DNA of 64,000 bases from a bacterium (GTDB lineage: Bacteria; Hinthialibacterota; Hinthialibacteria; H5-UNCL2). The first letter of the stretch is position 1. The number at the start of each line of letters is the position of its first letter. Below the pieces are notes generated by a model. The model was not told where the DNA came from and made no database searches. It saw only the letters and a program-made list of their open reading frames with translations. The translations under genes were made by a program, and so were the position numbers. The stretch spans positions 1,198,501-1,262,500 of the forward strand of contig JABTUV010000001.1 of the NCBI GenBank assembly GCA_015075175.1, in the 5' to 3' direction. This document shows positions 53,829 through 62,388 of this stretch, piece by piece.

Positions 53829-53900
53829 GCAAAGCTTGCAGCGCCCCATGGGCCGCGTCGTTTTTCGCCCACGGCGCCTCAGTTCCTGTACCCTATCTCC

Positions 53901-53916
53901 TGGCACGCCGATTGCA
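53901..53916 (+). promoter_or_regulatory. Sigma-54 (-24/-12) promoter, copy A
   Basis: TGGCACGCCGATTGCA has TGGCAC and TTGCA at the exact sigma-54 spacing (consensus TGGCACN5TTGCA/T). It precedes the small membrane protein gene at 53954 and its operon. Confidence 0.9.
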
Positions 53917-53953
53917 CCAGGCTTGCCGTCAAGCATTCCCCGGAGGTGGTCAC

Positions 53954-54265
53954 GTGGACCCGCTGGTACTTCGCGTGGACAGCCTGGAGATGGAACTGGC
54001 CCGATTAAGAAACCAGAACCGGCGGCTGCGGCGGGCGCTGATTTTGGGCGGCTTGCTTGGGTTCTTTCTTCTGCGCGCCTGGGCGGTGGCCGACAAACCG
54101 CCGGTGGAGATCAAGGCGCAGAAGTTCACCATCGTCAACTCGGCGGGGACGGCGCGCGCCGTCCTCTCCGCGCGCAGCGACAGCAAAACCGGGTTGGAGA
54201 TTCGGGACGGGAATCGGCGGATGCTGTTGCGGCTGCCGCAAGACAAGGAGGAGAGAGAGCGATGA
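53954..54265 (+). CDS. Sigma-54-controlled small membrane protein, copy A
   Basis: GTG 53954 follows CGGAGG. 103 residues: a short coiled-coil start (DSLEMELARLRNQNRRLRR), one membrane span (ALILGGLLGFFLLRAWAVA), then a conserved external or cytosolic strand region (EIKAQKFTIVNSAGTARAVL, GLEIRDGNRRMLLRL). The tail resembles short beta-strand repeats in bacterial membrane proteins of unknown function. A copy is at 56314. Its TGA overlaps the ATG of the NUDIX-ARPP-1 gene, so the two are cotranslated. Confidence 0.8.
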   Translation: MDPLVLRVDSLEMELARLRNQNRRLRRALILGGLLGFFLLRAWAVADKPPVEIKAQKFTIVNSAGTARAVLSARSDSKTGLEIRDGNRRMLLRLPQDKEERER

Positions 54266-55638
54266 AGAAGCCGGCGTTCGGTGGGGTACTGGTGGATCGG
54301 GAGGGGCGGGTGTTGCTCGTAAGGCCTGGGGAGAGTTACGCGGGCTACGCCTGGACCTTCCCCAAGGGGATTGTGTCAGGCAGTGAGACCCCCGAAGCGA
54401 CCGCTCTGCGGCGGGTACGCGAGGAGACGGGGCGGGAGGCGGAGATTGTGGCCCGGCTGGCCGGCGAGTATGAGGGCAGCGAGACCCGGTCCGGTTACTT
54501 CCTTATGCGGCCCCGCGAACCGTTGGGGCACGTCTCCAGAGAGACGGAGCGGCTGCGGTGGGCGGAATTCGAGGAGGCGGAGCGACTGATCCAGGAGACC
54601 TCCTATTCCAAGGGCCGCACCCGCGACCGGGCGGTCCTGTCCGCGGCGCGGGAGACCCTGACGCGCCTGGAGCTGGAGCGCTGCCGCGCCCACCTCATGG
54701 GACTGGGGTTCGACGAACCGCTCTTCCACCACAACCTGACGGTCTTTCCCATCCTGGGCCATGAGAACGGCGGACCGCCCTACGACCTGCTCCGCACGGC
54801 CATCGAGAAGGGCACAGCGGTCGTCGAGGAAGTCCATGAAGCCGGCGAGGTGGGAACGCTGAAGGTGGTCAACCGGGGCGACCGGCCCGTCCTGATCGTG
54901 GAGGGGGAGATCCTGATTGGAGCCAAACAGAACCGCGTGGTCAACATGACGGTGCTGGTCGGAGCGGGCAGGGAGTACCGGTTGCCGGTGAGTTGCGTCG
55001 AGCAGGGGCGCTGGCGGCATACCAGCCGGCACTTCACTCCGGCCGCCTGCATGGCGCCGCCGGTGATGCGCGCCTACAAGACGAGGAGCGTGAGGGAGTC
55101 GCTGCGGATGCGAGGTGAGGCAGCGGCGGACCAGATTCGGGTCTGGTGTGAAGCGGCAGCGGTCCTTGACGACGTGGGCGCCGTCTCGCCGACCGGTTCA
55201 GTGACGGAGGGTTACGCCGCGCGCCGGAAGGAGCGCCAGCACTATCGCGAACACATCACCCTTCCGCCGGAAACACGCGGCTGCGTGGTCGTTCGAGGCG
55301 AGGAGGTCCTGGGGTTGGACCTTTTCGGCGATCCGGGCGTGATGCGCGAGTTCTGGCCGAAACTGTCCGAAGCCTACTTCCTGGAGGCGACGCGGCAGCC
55401 GAAGGAGCAACCGCCCTGCAACCGCGAACGCGCGCAAGCGTTCATGGATAGGGTTTGCGAGGGCCTGCGCCCGGCAGGACGCCAGATCGGGTTGGGTACG
55501 ACGCTGGAAGTCGGCGACGGGGGCACTGCGGGCTTCGTCCTCTGGTACGCGGACGCCGTCTGCCACCTTGCGGCCTTTGCGGTGGACGAAGGTGAAGAAG
55601 GGCGGCCGCCCCGCTTCGATCCGGGGATTGTGTCTTAG
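54262..55638 (+). CDS. NUDIX hydrolase - ARPP-1 domain fusion protein
   Basis: ATG 54262 overlaps the previous stop. Residues 1-130 are a NUDIX domain (YAGYAWTFPKGIVSGSE, EATALRRVREETGREAEI, the box that binds metal and pyrophosphate substrates). Residues about 150-410 match the ARPP-1 domain (HHNLTVFPILGHENGG, VVNRGDRPVLIVEGEILIGA, KQNRVVNMTVLVGAG, LPVSCVEQGRW), which Pfam describes from conflict-linked operons with ADP-ribosylglycohydrolase and phosphatase genes. NUDIX enzymes cut nucleoside diphosphate-X compounds such as ADP-ribose or NAD. The union suggests nucleotide or NAD-derived signal processing under sigma-54 control (inference). Confidence 0.8.
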   Translation: MKKPAFGGVLVDREGRVLLVRPGESYAGYAWTFPKGIVSGSETPEATALRRVREETGREAEIVARLAGEYEGSETRSGYFLMRPREPLGHVSRETERLRWAEFEEAERLIQETSYSKGRTRDRAVLSAARETLTRLELERCRAHLMGLGFDEPLFHHNLTVFPILGHENGGPPYDLLRTAIEKGTAVVEEVHEAGEVGTLKVVNRGDRPVLIVEGEILIGAKQNRVVNMTVLVGAGREYRLPVSCVEQGRWRHTSRHFTPAACMAPPVMRAYKTRSVRESLRMRGEAAADQIRVWCEAAAVLDDVGAVSPTGSVTEGYAARRKERQHYREHITLPPETRGCVVVRGEEVLGLDLFGDPGVMREFWPKLSEAYFLEATRQPKEQPPCNRERAQAFMDRVCEGLRPAGRQIGLGTTLEVGDGGTAGFVLWYADAVCHLAAFAVDEGEEGRPPRFDPGIVS

Positions 55639-55646
55639 GAGGCATC

Positions 55647-55865
55647 GTGGCCGTGGTCCACGCGACAAAGCTGCTTTGCGCCTTGCTGTGGCCGATTCGT
55701 TTGCCCTACCTGGCGATCGGTTTCACATGCGTATTCGTTCGGACGCTGTGCTTTGTCGCGTGGACGGGCCGCTGCCCGGACTGCGGGTCGCAGCTGGTGT
55801 GCGACAACGCCGACCGCCTGATTTGCCCGCGCTGCCGCCTCCGGCGGTCGTCACAGTTGCGGTAG
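55647..55865 (+). CDS. Membrane-anchored zinc-ribbon small protein
   Basis: GTG 55647 follows AGGAGG and lies eight bases after the preceding gene. 72 residues: a hydrophobic start (LLCALLWPIRLPYLAIGFTC) then two CxxC pairs (GRCPDCGSQLVCDN and LICPRCRL) that should bind zinc. Likely the last gene of the 53954 operon. Function unknown. Confidence 0.7.
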   Translation: MAVVHATKLLCALLWPIRLPYLAIGFTCVFVRTLCFVAWTGRCPDCGSQLVCDNADRLICPRCRLRRSSQLR

Positions 55866-55873
55866 AATTGAGC

Positions 55874-56030
55874 TATCATTTCGGTTCCATTGAACTGTCA
55901 TTTCGGTTCCATTGAACTGTCATTTCGACCGCAGGGAGAAATCTTCCGCGCCGTTACCGCGGGTCGAGTGCGAGGGAAAGATTTCTCCCTTCGGTCGAAA
56001 TGACAGGGGGCCTGCGGTCGAAATGACGGC
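55874..56030 (+). repeat. R1 cluster
   Basis: CATTTCGGTTCCATTGAACT occurs twice in tandem, then an R1 unit GTCATTTCGACCGCAGGGAG, an inverse GATTTCTCCCTTCGGTCGAA and a further GCGGTCGAAATGAC. The rest of 56031-56170 shows no gene. Confidence 0.8.
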
Positions 56031-56170
56031 AACGCCGCCAAGTGCAAGAAACTGCGTCCGCAGCCTGCACCGCCGGAGGACGATGGCACGCCCGGGCAGT
56101 CGCGTTAGACCATGAGGACTTCCAGCATCGCACGTGCCGCACGGCTTCGTTCCAGAAGCGATCGAAATCG

Positions 56171-56188
56171 GACCATCAAGTCTTGACC
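56171..56188 (+). promoter_or_regulatory. Putative upstream activator site (copy B)
   Basis: GACCATCAAGTCTTGACC contains the perfect inverted repeat TCAAG-T-CTTGA and lies 89 bases before the -24 element at 56260, the same spacing as in copy A. Confidence 0.6.
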
Positions 56189-56259
56189 TAAGCCCTGCGG
56201 CGTCCGTCGGGCCGCGTGGTTTCTCGCCCACGGCGCCTCAATTCCTGTACCCTATCTCC

Positions 56260-56275
56260 TGGCACGCCGATTGCA
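56260..56275 (+). promoter_or_regulatory. Sigma-54 (-24/-12) promoter, copy B
   Basis: TGGCACGCCGATTGCA, identical to copy A, in a duplicated block from about 56171 to 56600 that also matches in the leader (GGCGCCTCAATTCCTGTACC). Confidence 0.9.
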
Positions 56276-56313
56276 TCAGGCTTGCCGTCGAGCATTCCCC
56301 GGAGGTAAGTAAC

Positions 56314-56613
56314 ATGGACCCGCTGGTGCTTCGCATGGACAGCCTGGAGATGGAGCTGGCTCGCCTTAGGAACCAGAACCGGCGGTTGCGCCGTGCGCTG
56401 CTTCTGGGTGGACTGCTTGCCTTCTTTTTCCTGCGCGCCTGGGCGGTGGTTGACAAACCCCCGGAGGAGATCAAGGCGCAGAAGTTCACCGTGGTCAGCC
56501 CGTCGGGGACGACGCGCGCCGTCCTCTCCCCCCGGAGCGACGGCAAAACCGGGTTGGAGATTCGCGACGGCTACCGCCGCGTGCTGTTGCGCCTGCCGGA
56601 GGAGATGAAGTGA
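56314..56613 (+). CDS. Sigma-54-controlled small membrane protein, copy B
   Basis: 99 residues from ATG 56314 (CGGAGG upstream), about 80% alike to copy A: DSLEMELARLRNQNRRLRR, membrane span ALLLGGLLAFFFLRAWAVV, then EIKAQKFTVVSPSGTTRAVL and GLEIRDGYRRVLLRL. No NUDIX gene follows it; the next 750 bases hold no clear gene, so this looks like a duplication of the promoter and first gene of the module. Confidence 0.8.
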   Translation: MDPLVLRMDSLEMELARLRNQNRRLRRALLLGGLLAFFFLRAWAVVDKPPEEIKAQKFTVVSPSGTTRAVLSPRSDGKTGLEIRDGYRRVLLRLPEEMK

Positions 56614-57372
56614 TCGGGACGGACCGACCGCGGGGACGGGCGCGGGGGATGAGAAGGGAGACCCTTCGATGACGAGATCATCGTTGCGCATGCTCTTGAC
56701 CGGACTTGCTGCGGGCGGCAGTCTTGGCGCAACCAGCGAGTTTGCCTCCCGCGCCCGCGTCCCCGAAATCCATCACGCCGGCCGCGACCGGGGTCGGCCG
56801 TTCCGCCCCGTCGGGGTAACGGCTGGCCGCCGGCCAGCCCACGGACGACACCGACAGCGATGGATGCATGCATTCCTGGCTTGCGAACCGGGCGGCGCTG
56901 ACGGAGCGGACGTGGCGCGGCGCCTCGTGGCCCGGATGCAGAGGTCCGGCCGACATCGGCGGCACCAGACGCCGCACGCCGGCTCGCATCGCCGACGGCG
57001 CCCCCTGGCACGAAGGCGGCTGATCGGCGCCCCATCCGGCGGCCGGAAGTCGCCGTTGCGATTCCAGCTGCGATCCCGGGCTGCGCGTGCTAAAATGGCT
57101 CGGCTACTGGAACTTGAACTGATCGGCCGGGCCTACTCGACGCGGCAGTGAACACACCCGATGCGGGTGAGACGGGAGCGGCGAGTTGAACCAGTCCCTC
57201 GCAGCTTTCAGTTGGGCGACGGCGCCGCGTGGATCGCGTCCCATCACGCAACGCGCCGGCGTGTCCACCCATGCCCCCTTGATCGGCCATCCGCACCACA
57301 CCCTTCTCCAATACTCGCAACCAACGGACAGTGCGTCCGCAACACGTGCCATGCAAGGGAAGGAGGACGGCC
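56614..57372 (+). other. Region without a convincing gene
   Basis: A frame from 56669 starts like a signal peptide (MTRSSLRMLLTGLAAGGSLG, with GGGAGA upstream) but then turns into Arg/Gly-rich, unnatural sequence to 57151, and reverse frames are no better. It may be a decayed exported-protein gene. No repeat family or RNA gene is seen. Confidence 0.4.
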
Positions 57373-57708
57373 ATGTCGTTCCAAAAGGCTGAAATCAGTT
57401 GCAAGCGATGCTCGGTCCTGGCGCACATGCTGCTGGTCGGCGACAGCGCCACGTCGGTGAAGAAGTTCGTGGGCAAGGGACTGGTCGAGGCGACCGAAAA
57501 GGCCACGTCGGCGGACTCCAAGTTTTACGAAGCTCGCTACCGCGCGCTGGAAGGATTGGAACAGGTTTTCTACTACGCGGGTACCAGCGATGACGATCGG
57601 CGCTTCGCCGCCGAGTGTCTGGACGCCTGCGTGACCTGCGACTTCTCCAATCCCCGCGTGTGCGCGATGATCGAGGCGCGCCGCAACGGCTCCCCGCCCA
57701 GCCCGTAA
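57373..57708 (+). CDS. Conserved-looking small cytosolic protein with Cys pairs, unknown function
   Basis: ATG 57373 follows GGAGG by six bases. 111 residues with SCKRCSVLAHM, a helical middle (GLVEATEKATSADSKFYEAR) and AECLDACVTCDFSNPRVC, whose Cys residues could bind metal. No family recognised. Natural composition and a good ribosome site support it. Confidence 0.65.
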   Translation: MSFQKAEISCKRCSVLAHMLLVGDSATSVKKFVGKGLVEATEKATSADSKFYEARYRALEGLEQVFYYAGTSDDDRRFAAECLDACVTCDFSNPRVCAMIEARRNGSPPSP

Positions 57709-57719
57709 CGCCGCGCAAC

Positions 57720-57830
57720 AGCGGAGTTCAGGCTTCAGCCTGTCCGAGCGGGCAGCCTCGCCGAAATCGTCGGCAGGATGCCGACGAGACCGGCGCCGGG
57801 AGGGCGCCGCTACGTCCCCTACCTCCATCA
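57720..57830 (+). repeat. R2 half-unit and R5 unit
   Basis: GGAGTTCAGGCTTCAGCCTG (57723) and CGTCGGCAGGATGCCGACGA with GGGCGCCGCTACG (57768-57815). No gene in the gap to 57979. Confidence 0.7.
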
Positions 57831-57979
57831 ACTTAAGTCATTTCAGGCTCTTATAGCCATTCGAGTGCGAGTGACGGTGGCCCGTCCAGTGTCTACATCG
57901 ATCCGGCCAACCGGAAGCCTCTTCTTTTTTCCAACTTTTGAAGTCTTTTAAACTTGCGGCATAATTACGTCGGAGCATC

Positions 57980-59520
57980 ATGGTCTCTTCCGAAGCCACG
58001 CTGGCCGCAACCCAAGCCGCGCCTCGCCGGCCCCTGACCCGGTTGATCCTGGTCATCCCCTTCTTTCTTGTCATCATGGTAGCCCTCACGGTCATCATCA
58101 ATTACAGCATCTTTGAGCTGGGTTTCCGTCGCATCATCATCAGCAGCGCCTCACGGGAGGCCGCGCTCGCCATCCGCTGGGCGATAGCTCTGAACCTGGG
58201 GATGATCGGCTTGGCGGGGTTGGCCGGCTACCTGCTCTCGCGCGAGCTGATCCGGCCCTTGCGCCTCCTGTCGGACCGCATGGAGGAGTTCGCCCGCCGC
58301 GGCAGCGCCCGCAAGGTCCCTCTCCTCTCCAGCAGCGAAGAGTTCGCCGCGCTGGGGGAGTCCTTCAACCGCATCGTCACTTCAACCAGCAAGTACCTGC
58401 CCGAGAACGCGCGCTTCATCTTCCACAGTTTGGCTTCCGGCGTTCTGTCCTTCGACCAGCACGGTCGGGTCAAGCTGATCAACGCCGCCGCCGACAAGAT
58501 GCTGGAGCTGGCGGGCAAGGGGGTCGGCGGACGCCTCCTCTCAGATGTCTTTCCCGCCGATTCCGGCTACGGCCCGCTGGCTGCGGTCCTCGATCCGGCG
58601 CGGATTCTGGCGCAGAACCTGGAAAACGCCCGCGTCACCATTACCACCCTGGCGGGACATAAGAAGAGCCTGGCATCACCACGGTCGCGGTCCCGTCGCC
58701 TGACGCGCGGGGCATGGAGATCGTGGCCACGCTGATGGACGGTTACGGCTCGAGTGAGATTTCGAACGTTTCATCCAAGTCGAGAAACTGTCGGCGGTGG
58801 AAGCCTGGCGGCGGGCGTGGCGCACGCAATCCGCAATCCGCTGGCTTCGCTGCGGGGACTGACGCAACTTCTTGAGGAGTCCGCCGCCGGCAAGTCGGAT
58901 CCCGACGGAGTGGAGGCGCAGCGATTCGCCGGCGTGATGCTGAAGGAGATCGACCGCCTCAACACGGTCGTGTCGCGGCTGCTCAATTTCTCCGCCCCCA
59001 GCCGCGACGAGTGGAAGCGGAGCCGTGTGGCCGAGGTGATCCAGCGCAGCCTGGAACTGGCCGGCCACCAGTTGCGCAGGAAGAACCTCGAGGTGCGCGT
59101 GGCCCTGGCCGACGACCTGCCGCCGGTGGTCTGGTGCGAGGACAAGATTCTGCAGGCCATGCTCAACATTCTCATCAACGGCGTCGAGGCCGCGCCCGAG
59201 GACGGCCGCATCACCATCGGCGCCGCTTGGTATCCCCATTCCGGAGGCGGACACGGCGAACTGGAAATCGCCCTCAGCAACAACGGTCCGGCCCTCACGG
59301 CCGAGCAACTCAGGCAGATCTTCCTGCCTTATTACACGACCAAGGAGTCCGGCGTCGGGTTGGGCCTGGCCATCACCCAGCAGATCATCCTGAGCCATGG
59401 TGGGCGCATCACCGCGGAAAACACCCGCGAGGGAGTGCGGTTCCGGGCCGTCATTCCCGCGCGTTTGTGGATGGAGTGCTGGAGACGCCGCGCATGGAGT
59501 CCTCGACGGAGTTGACCTGA
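57980..59520 (+). CDS. PilS/NtrB-type membrane sensor histidine kinase, with several indels
   Basis: From ATG 57980: two membrane spans ([20 protein letters not shown] and [19 protein letters not shown]) with a HAMP-like segment ([19 protein letters not shown]), a PAS-like domain ([20 protein letters not shown]), then the kinase core. The core is in another frame: [20 protein letters not shown] with the phospho-His, [14 protein letters not shown] (N box) and [20 protein letters not shown] (G box). Between 58670 and 58800 three single-base losses are needed to rejoin the parts, and one more change near 59460 gives the natural end ESSTELT at 59518-59520. Directly followed by the NtrC-type regulator. 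PilS-like by the nearby pilins (inference). Confidence 0.8.
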
Positions 59521-59524
59521 AAAC

Positions 59525-60958
59525 ATGAACGAAGCCCGTCACGACGCCGCCCGCGTGCTCATCGCCGACGACGAGGAGAGCATGCGCTTCTACGTGGGCA
59601 GCCTTCTGGCCCGCGACGGCCTCGCCTACCGCGAGGCGGCCGACGGCGAGGAGACGCTCCAGCTGTACCGCTCCGAGCCGTTCGACCTCGTCATCCTGGA
59701 TTACAACATGCCCAAGAAGAACGGCCTGGAGGTGCTCTCGGAGATCATGGCGACGGATCCGCAGGCCTCCGTGATCGTGATTACGGCCTGGGGGGACCGG
59801 TCGGTGGCGGTCGAGGCGCTGTCGCGCGGGGCGCTGGATTACTTCTCCAAACCGTTCGACAACAACGAAATGCGCATCGTGGTCAAGCGTGCGCTGGAGC
59901 GGCGGCGGCTGCTCTTGCGCGTGCAGGACCTGTCGGCGCAACTGTCGGAACGCTACGCCCACGGGCGCATCCTGGGCGGCAGCGCCGAGATGCGCCGCAT
60001 CTACGAGGTGATCGAGCGGGTCGCCGGCAACGACGTGACCGTGCTCATCTGCGGCGAGTCGGGAACCGGCAAGGAGCTGGTCGCCCGCGCCATCCACCAC
60101 GGCAGCCCGCGCAAGGACGGTCCTTTCGTCCCCGTCAACTGCGCCGCCATTCCCGATACCCTCCTGGAGAGCGAGCTCTTCGGCTATGAGAAGGGCGCCT
60201 TCACCGGCGCCGAAAGCCAGCGCAAGGGCAAGTTCGAGCTGGCCGAGGGCGGCACGCTCTTTTTGGACGAAATCGGCGACATGAACCAGCCCACGCAGGC
60301 CAAGATTCTGCGCGCCCTGCAGGAGAAGGAGTTCGCCCGCGTCGGCGGCCATCGCAACATCAAAACCGACATCCGCGTGGTCGCGGCGACCAACAAGGAC
60401 CTGGCCAAGGCCATCGAGGCGGGCGAGTTCCGCGAGGACCTCTACTATCGGTTGAACGTGGTCACGATCTACCTGCCGCCCCTGCGGCGACGGTTGGCCG
60501 ACATTCCGCTGTTGGTCGAGCATTTTATCAAAGAGGCTTGCAAGTCTTTCAACAAGGACGTTCGCGGCGTGTCCGCCGAGGTCCTGGACGCCTTCGCGCA
60601 ATACCGCTGGCCGGGGAACGTGCGTGAGTTGGAGAACATGATCCAGCGCGCAGTCGTTTTGGCCGGTGGGCCGCTGATCACCTTGAAGGACCTGCCGCTG
60701 ACGATCATGCGGGAATCCGTCCTACCGGCTTCGACGCCAGAGGTTGAGTCGCCACGGGCGCCGCTTGCCGCGCCCGCGGGCGATGGGCGAATCAAGAACC
60801 TTCAAGACCTTGCGGAGGAGACGCGGGACCAGGTCGAGCGCGCGGAAATCGGCAAGGCCCTGGCGGCGACGCGCTGGCGGCGCGGCGCCGCCGCCGAGCT
60901 TCTGGGCATCTCCCGCCGTTCTCTCCTGCGCAAGATGAAAAAGTACGGCCTCGAGTGA
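59525..60958 (+). CDS. NtrC/PilR-type sigma-54 response regulator
   Basis: 477 residues: receiver domain ([30 protein letters not shown] with the phospho-acceptor Asp, [10 protein letters not shown]), AAA+ domain ([52 protein letters not shown]) and a Fis-type helix-turn-helix ([38 protein letters not shown]). With the kinase upstream it forms a two-component pair; the two prepilin genes downstream each have a sigma-54 promoter, so they are the likely targets, as with PilS-PilR in Pseudomonas. Confidence 0.92.
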   Translation: MNEARHDAARVLIADDEESMRFYVGSLLARDGLAYREAADGEETLQLYRSEPFDLVILDYNMPKKNGLEVLSEIMATDPQASVIVITAWGDRSVAVEALSRGALDYFSKPFDNNEMRIVVKRALERRRLLLRVQDLSAQLSERYAHGRILGGSAEMRRIYEVIERVAGNDVTVLICGESGTGKELVARAIHHGSPRKDGPFVPVNCAAIPDTLLESELFGYEKGAFTGAESQRKGKFELAEGGTLFLDEIGDMNQPTQAKILRALQEKEFARVGGHRNIKTDIRVVAATNKDLAKAIEAGEFREDLYYRLNVVTIYLPPLRRRLADIPLLVEHFIKEACKSFNKDVRGVSAEVLDAFAQYRWPGNVRELENMIQRAVVLAGGPLITLKDLPLTIMRESVLPASTPEVESPRAPLAAPAGDGRIKNLQDLAEETRDQVERAEIGKALAATRWRRGAAAELLGISRRSLLRKMKKYGLE

Positions 60959-61012
60959 CCTCACCTGCCTGCCACGGCCCACACCTGTACGGGTACCTGT
61001 CAACCATGCGCG

Positions 61013-61152
61013 ACTGTCATTTCGACCGCAGGGAGAAATCTTTCGCTTCGTGCTCCAACGGTATCTGTCATTTCGACCGCAGGGAGAAATCTTTCCGCCC
61101 ATCTCCCAACGACAAAGCGCAGGATTTCTCCCTGCGGTCGAAATAACAGTCG
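61013..61152 (+). repeat. R1 cluster
   Basis: Two direct units of CTGTCATTTCGACCGCAGGG followed by AGAAATCT (from 61014 and 61069) and an inverse GATTTCTCCCTGCGGTCGAA ending near 61147. The stretch to 61399 becomes AT-rich and may hold pilin regulator sites. Confidence 0.85.
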
Positions 61153-61399
61153 ACAGACAGTCGAGGTGGCGGTCGAAGTGACAGTCGTGCGGGTACCGGT
61201 GAAGAGTCACTCGGCCGCTCGCTATCGGCCATCCCGAGCCAGCCTTGTCCCATTTCGGGCTATACCGTTACGAACATGCCCATTTCGATGCTATGATTTA
61301 CAATATTTTACATGGGCACGACCCCGGTTTAATGTTTTAAGTGGCTTAAAAATATACGCTTACGTTAATTTCCCCCGCCTCGACTTTTCATTTGCCCCT

Positions 61400-61415
61400 T
61401 GGCACAGCGGTTGCT
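61400..61415 (+). promoter_or_regulatory. Sigma-54 promoter of pilin gene 1
   Basis: TGGCACAGCGGTTGCT matches TGGCACN5TTGCT exactly. It lies 97 bases before the prepilin ATG, downstream of the PilR-like gene and an AT-rich stretch. Confidence 0.9.
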
Positions 61416-61511
61416 GTTGACCTGCGGCGTCGAGCAGGGGCTCGGCGTGACATCGGACTTACGAAAGCCCTCAGGGGCCAAATGATTCTCAGCGAAAGGA
61501 GAGACAAACAG

Positions 61512-61976
61512 ATGTTGAAGAGGAAGAGCGGCTTTACGTTGGTGGAGATCATGATCGTGGTTGCCATTATCGGCTTGATCGTGGCGATCGCGGTCCCCAG
61601 CTTCCTGAAGTCCCGCCGGGATGCACAGGGTTCGTCCTGTTCCGCGCAGTTGGATCAGATCTATTCGGCGTGCGAGCAGGTGGCCTTCAAGCTGAACGCG
61701 GGCGATGCGGAGCCTTGGCCGGCGGCGGGCGCCCCGGCGACCTTGAACACCTACCTGCGTGGGTTCGTGGTCACCGACAACTGCCCGGGTGGTGGAACGT
61801 ACACGGTCGGCGCGAACATCACGGACGCCAACGGCATCGTGATCGTTCCGGTCTGCGATCGTGAGAACGCCGACCCGGACGGCGACGGCGTCCTCAACCG
61901 TCAGGAAGGTTTGCACATTCACCGTCGTTCGTTCATCGACGGCGCGCGCAATCCCGACCTGACCTTTGCCGCCTAA
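61512..61976 (+). CDS. Type IV prepilin-like protein (1)
   Basis: ATG 61512 follows AAGGAG. 154 residues: MLKRKSG before the prepilin peptidase site, then FTLVEIMIVVAIIGLIV with Glu5, the standard N-methylated hydrophobic helix, and SFLKSRRDAQ. The globular part has two Cys pairs and near the C-terminus NADPDGDGVLNRQEGLHIH, an EF-hand-like loop. It should be a major or minor pilin assembled at the inner membrane. A near-copy follows at 62389. Confidence 0.9.
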   Translation: MLKRKSGFTLVEIMIVVAIIGLIVAIAVPSFLKSRRDAQGSSCSAQLDQIYSACEQVAFKLNAGDAEPWPAAGAPATLNTYLRGFVVTDNCPGGGTYTVGANITDANGIVIVPVCDRENADPDGDGVLNRQEGLHIHRRSFIDGARNPDLTFAA

Positions 61977-62000
61977 GCGCGGAATTGACCTCGGGTTTAT

Positions 62001-62040
62001 GGCGAGGGGCAGCGGGCGACCACTGCCCCTCGCCTGCATT
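62001..62040 (+). terminator. Rho-independent terminator after pilin 1
   Basis: GGCGAGGGGCAG (62001-62012) pairs perfectly with CTGCCCCTCGCC (62023-62034) around a ten-base loop, followed by TGCATTTT. Confidence 0.85.
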
Positions 62041-62317
62041 TTCGGACTCGCCTCACCCACCACACGACTGCTGTGGATTCAGCTTCTTAACCGTCAAAGC
62101 CGACTTGAAATGAACGCCCACGAGCTTGGACGGGACGCAAAATGGGACAGGGCTGTCCCGGCAGCACGGCCCGACCGACCGACAGTGCGCTCCGGAGCTC
62201 TTCGAACTCCGCCGAAAAAAGCCGAAGCCCACACGTAACTATTTTAAAATAAAAGGCTTACGTAAGTTTGAGGGCAGGCCGTCGGGCAGGTTTAAATACT
62301 ACGCAGTGCGCATGTTT

Positions 62318-62333
62318 TGGCATACCCGTTGCT
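62318..62333 (+). promoter_or_regulatory. Sigma-54 promoter of pilin gene 2
   Basis: TGGCATACCCGTTGCT keeps the invariant GG and GC at sigma-54 spacing, 56 bases before the ATG at 62389. The gap from the terminator to here (62041-62317) contains an AT-rich part (TATTTTAAAATAAAAGGC) but no gene. Confidence 0.85.
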
Positions 62334-62388
62334 CATTGCCCGTACGAGTTCGCAAGTTGCGCCCACGCGCACGTCAGAGGATAGAGCC

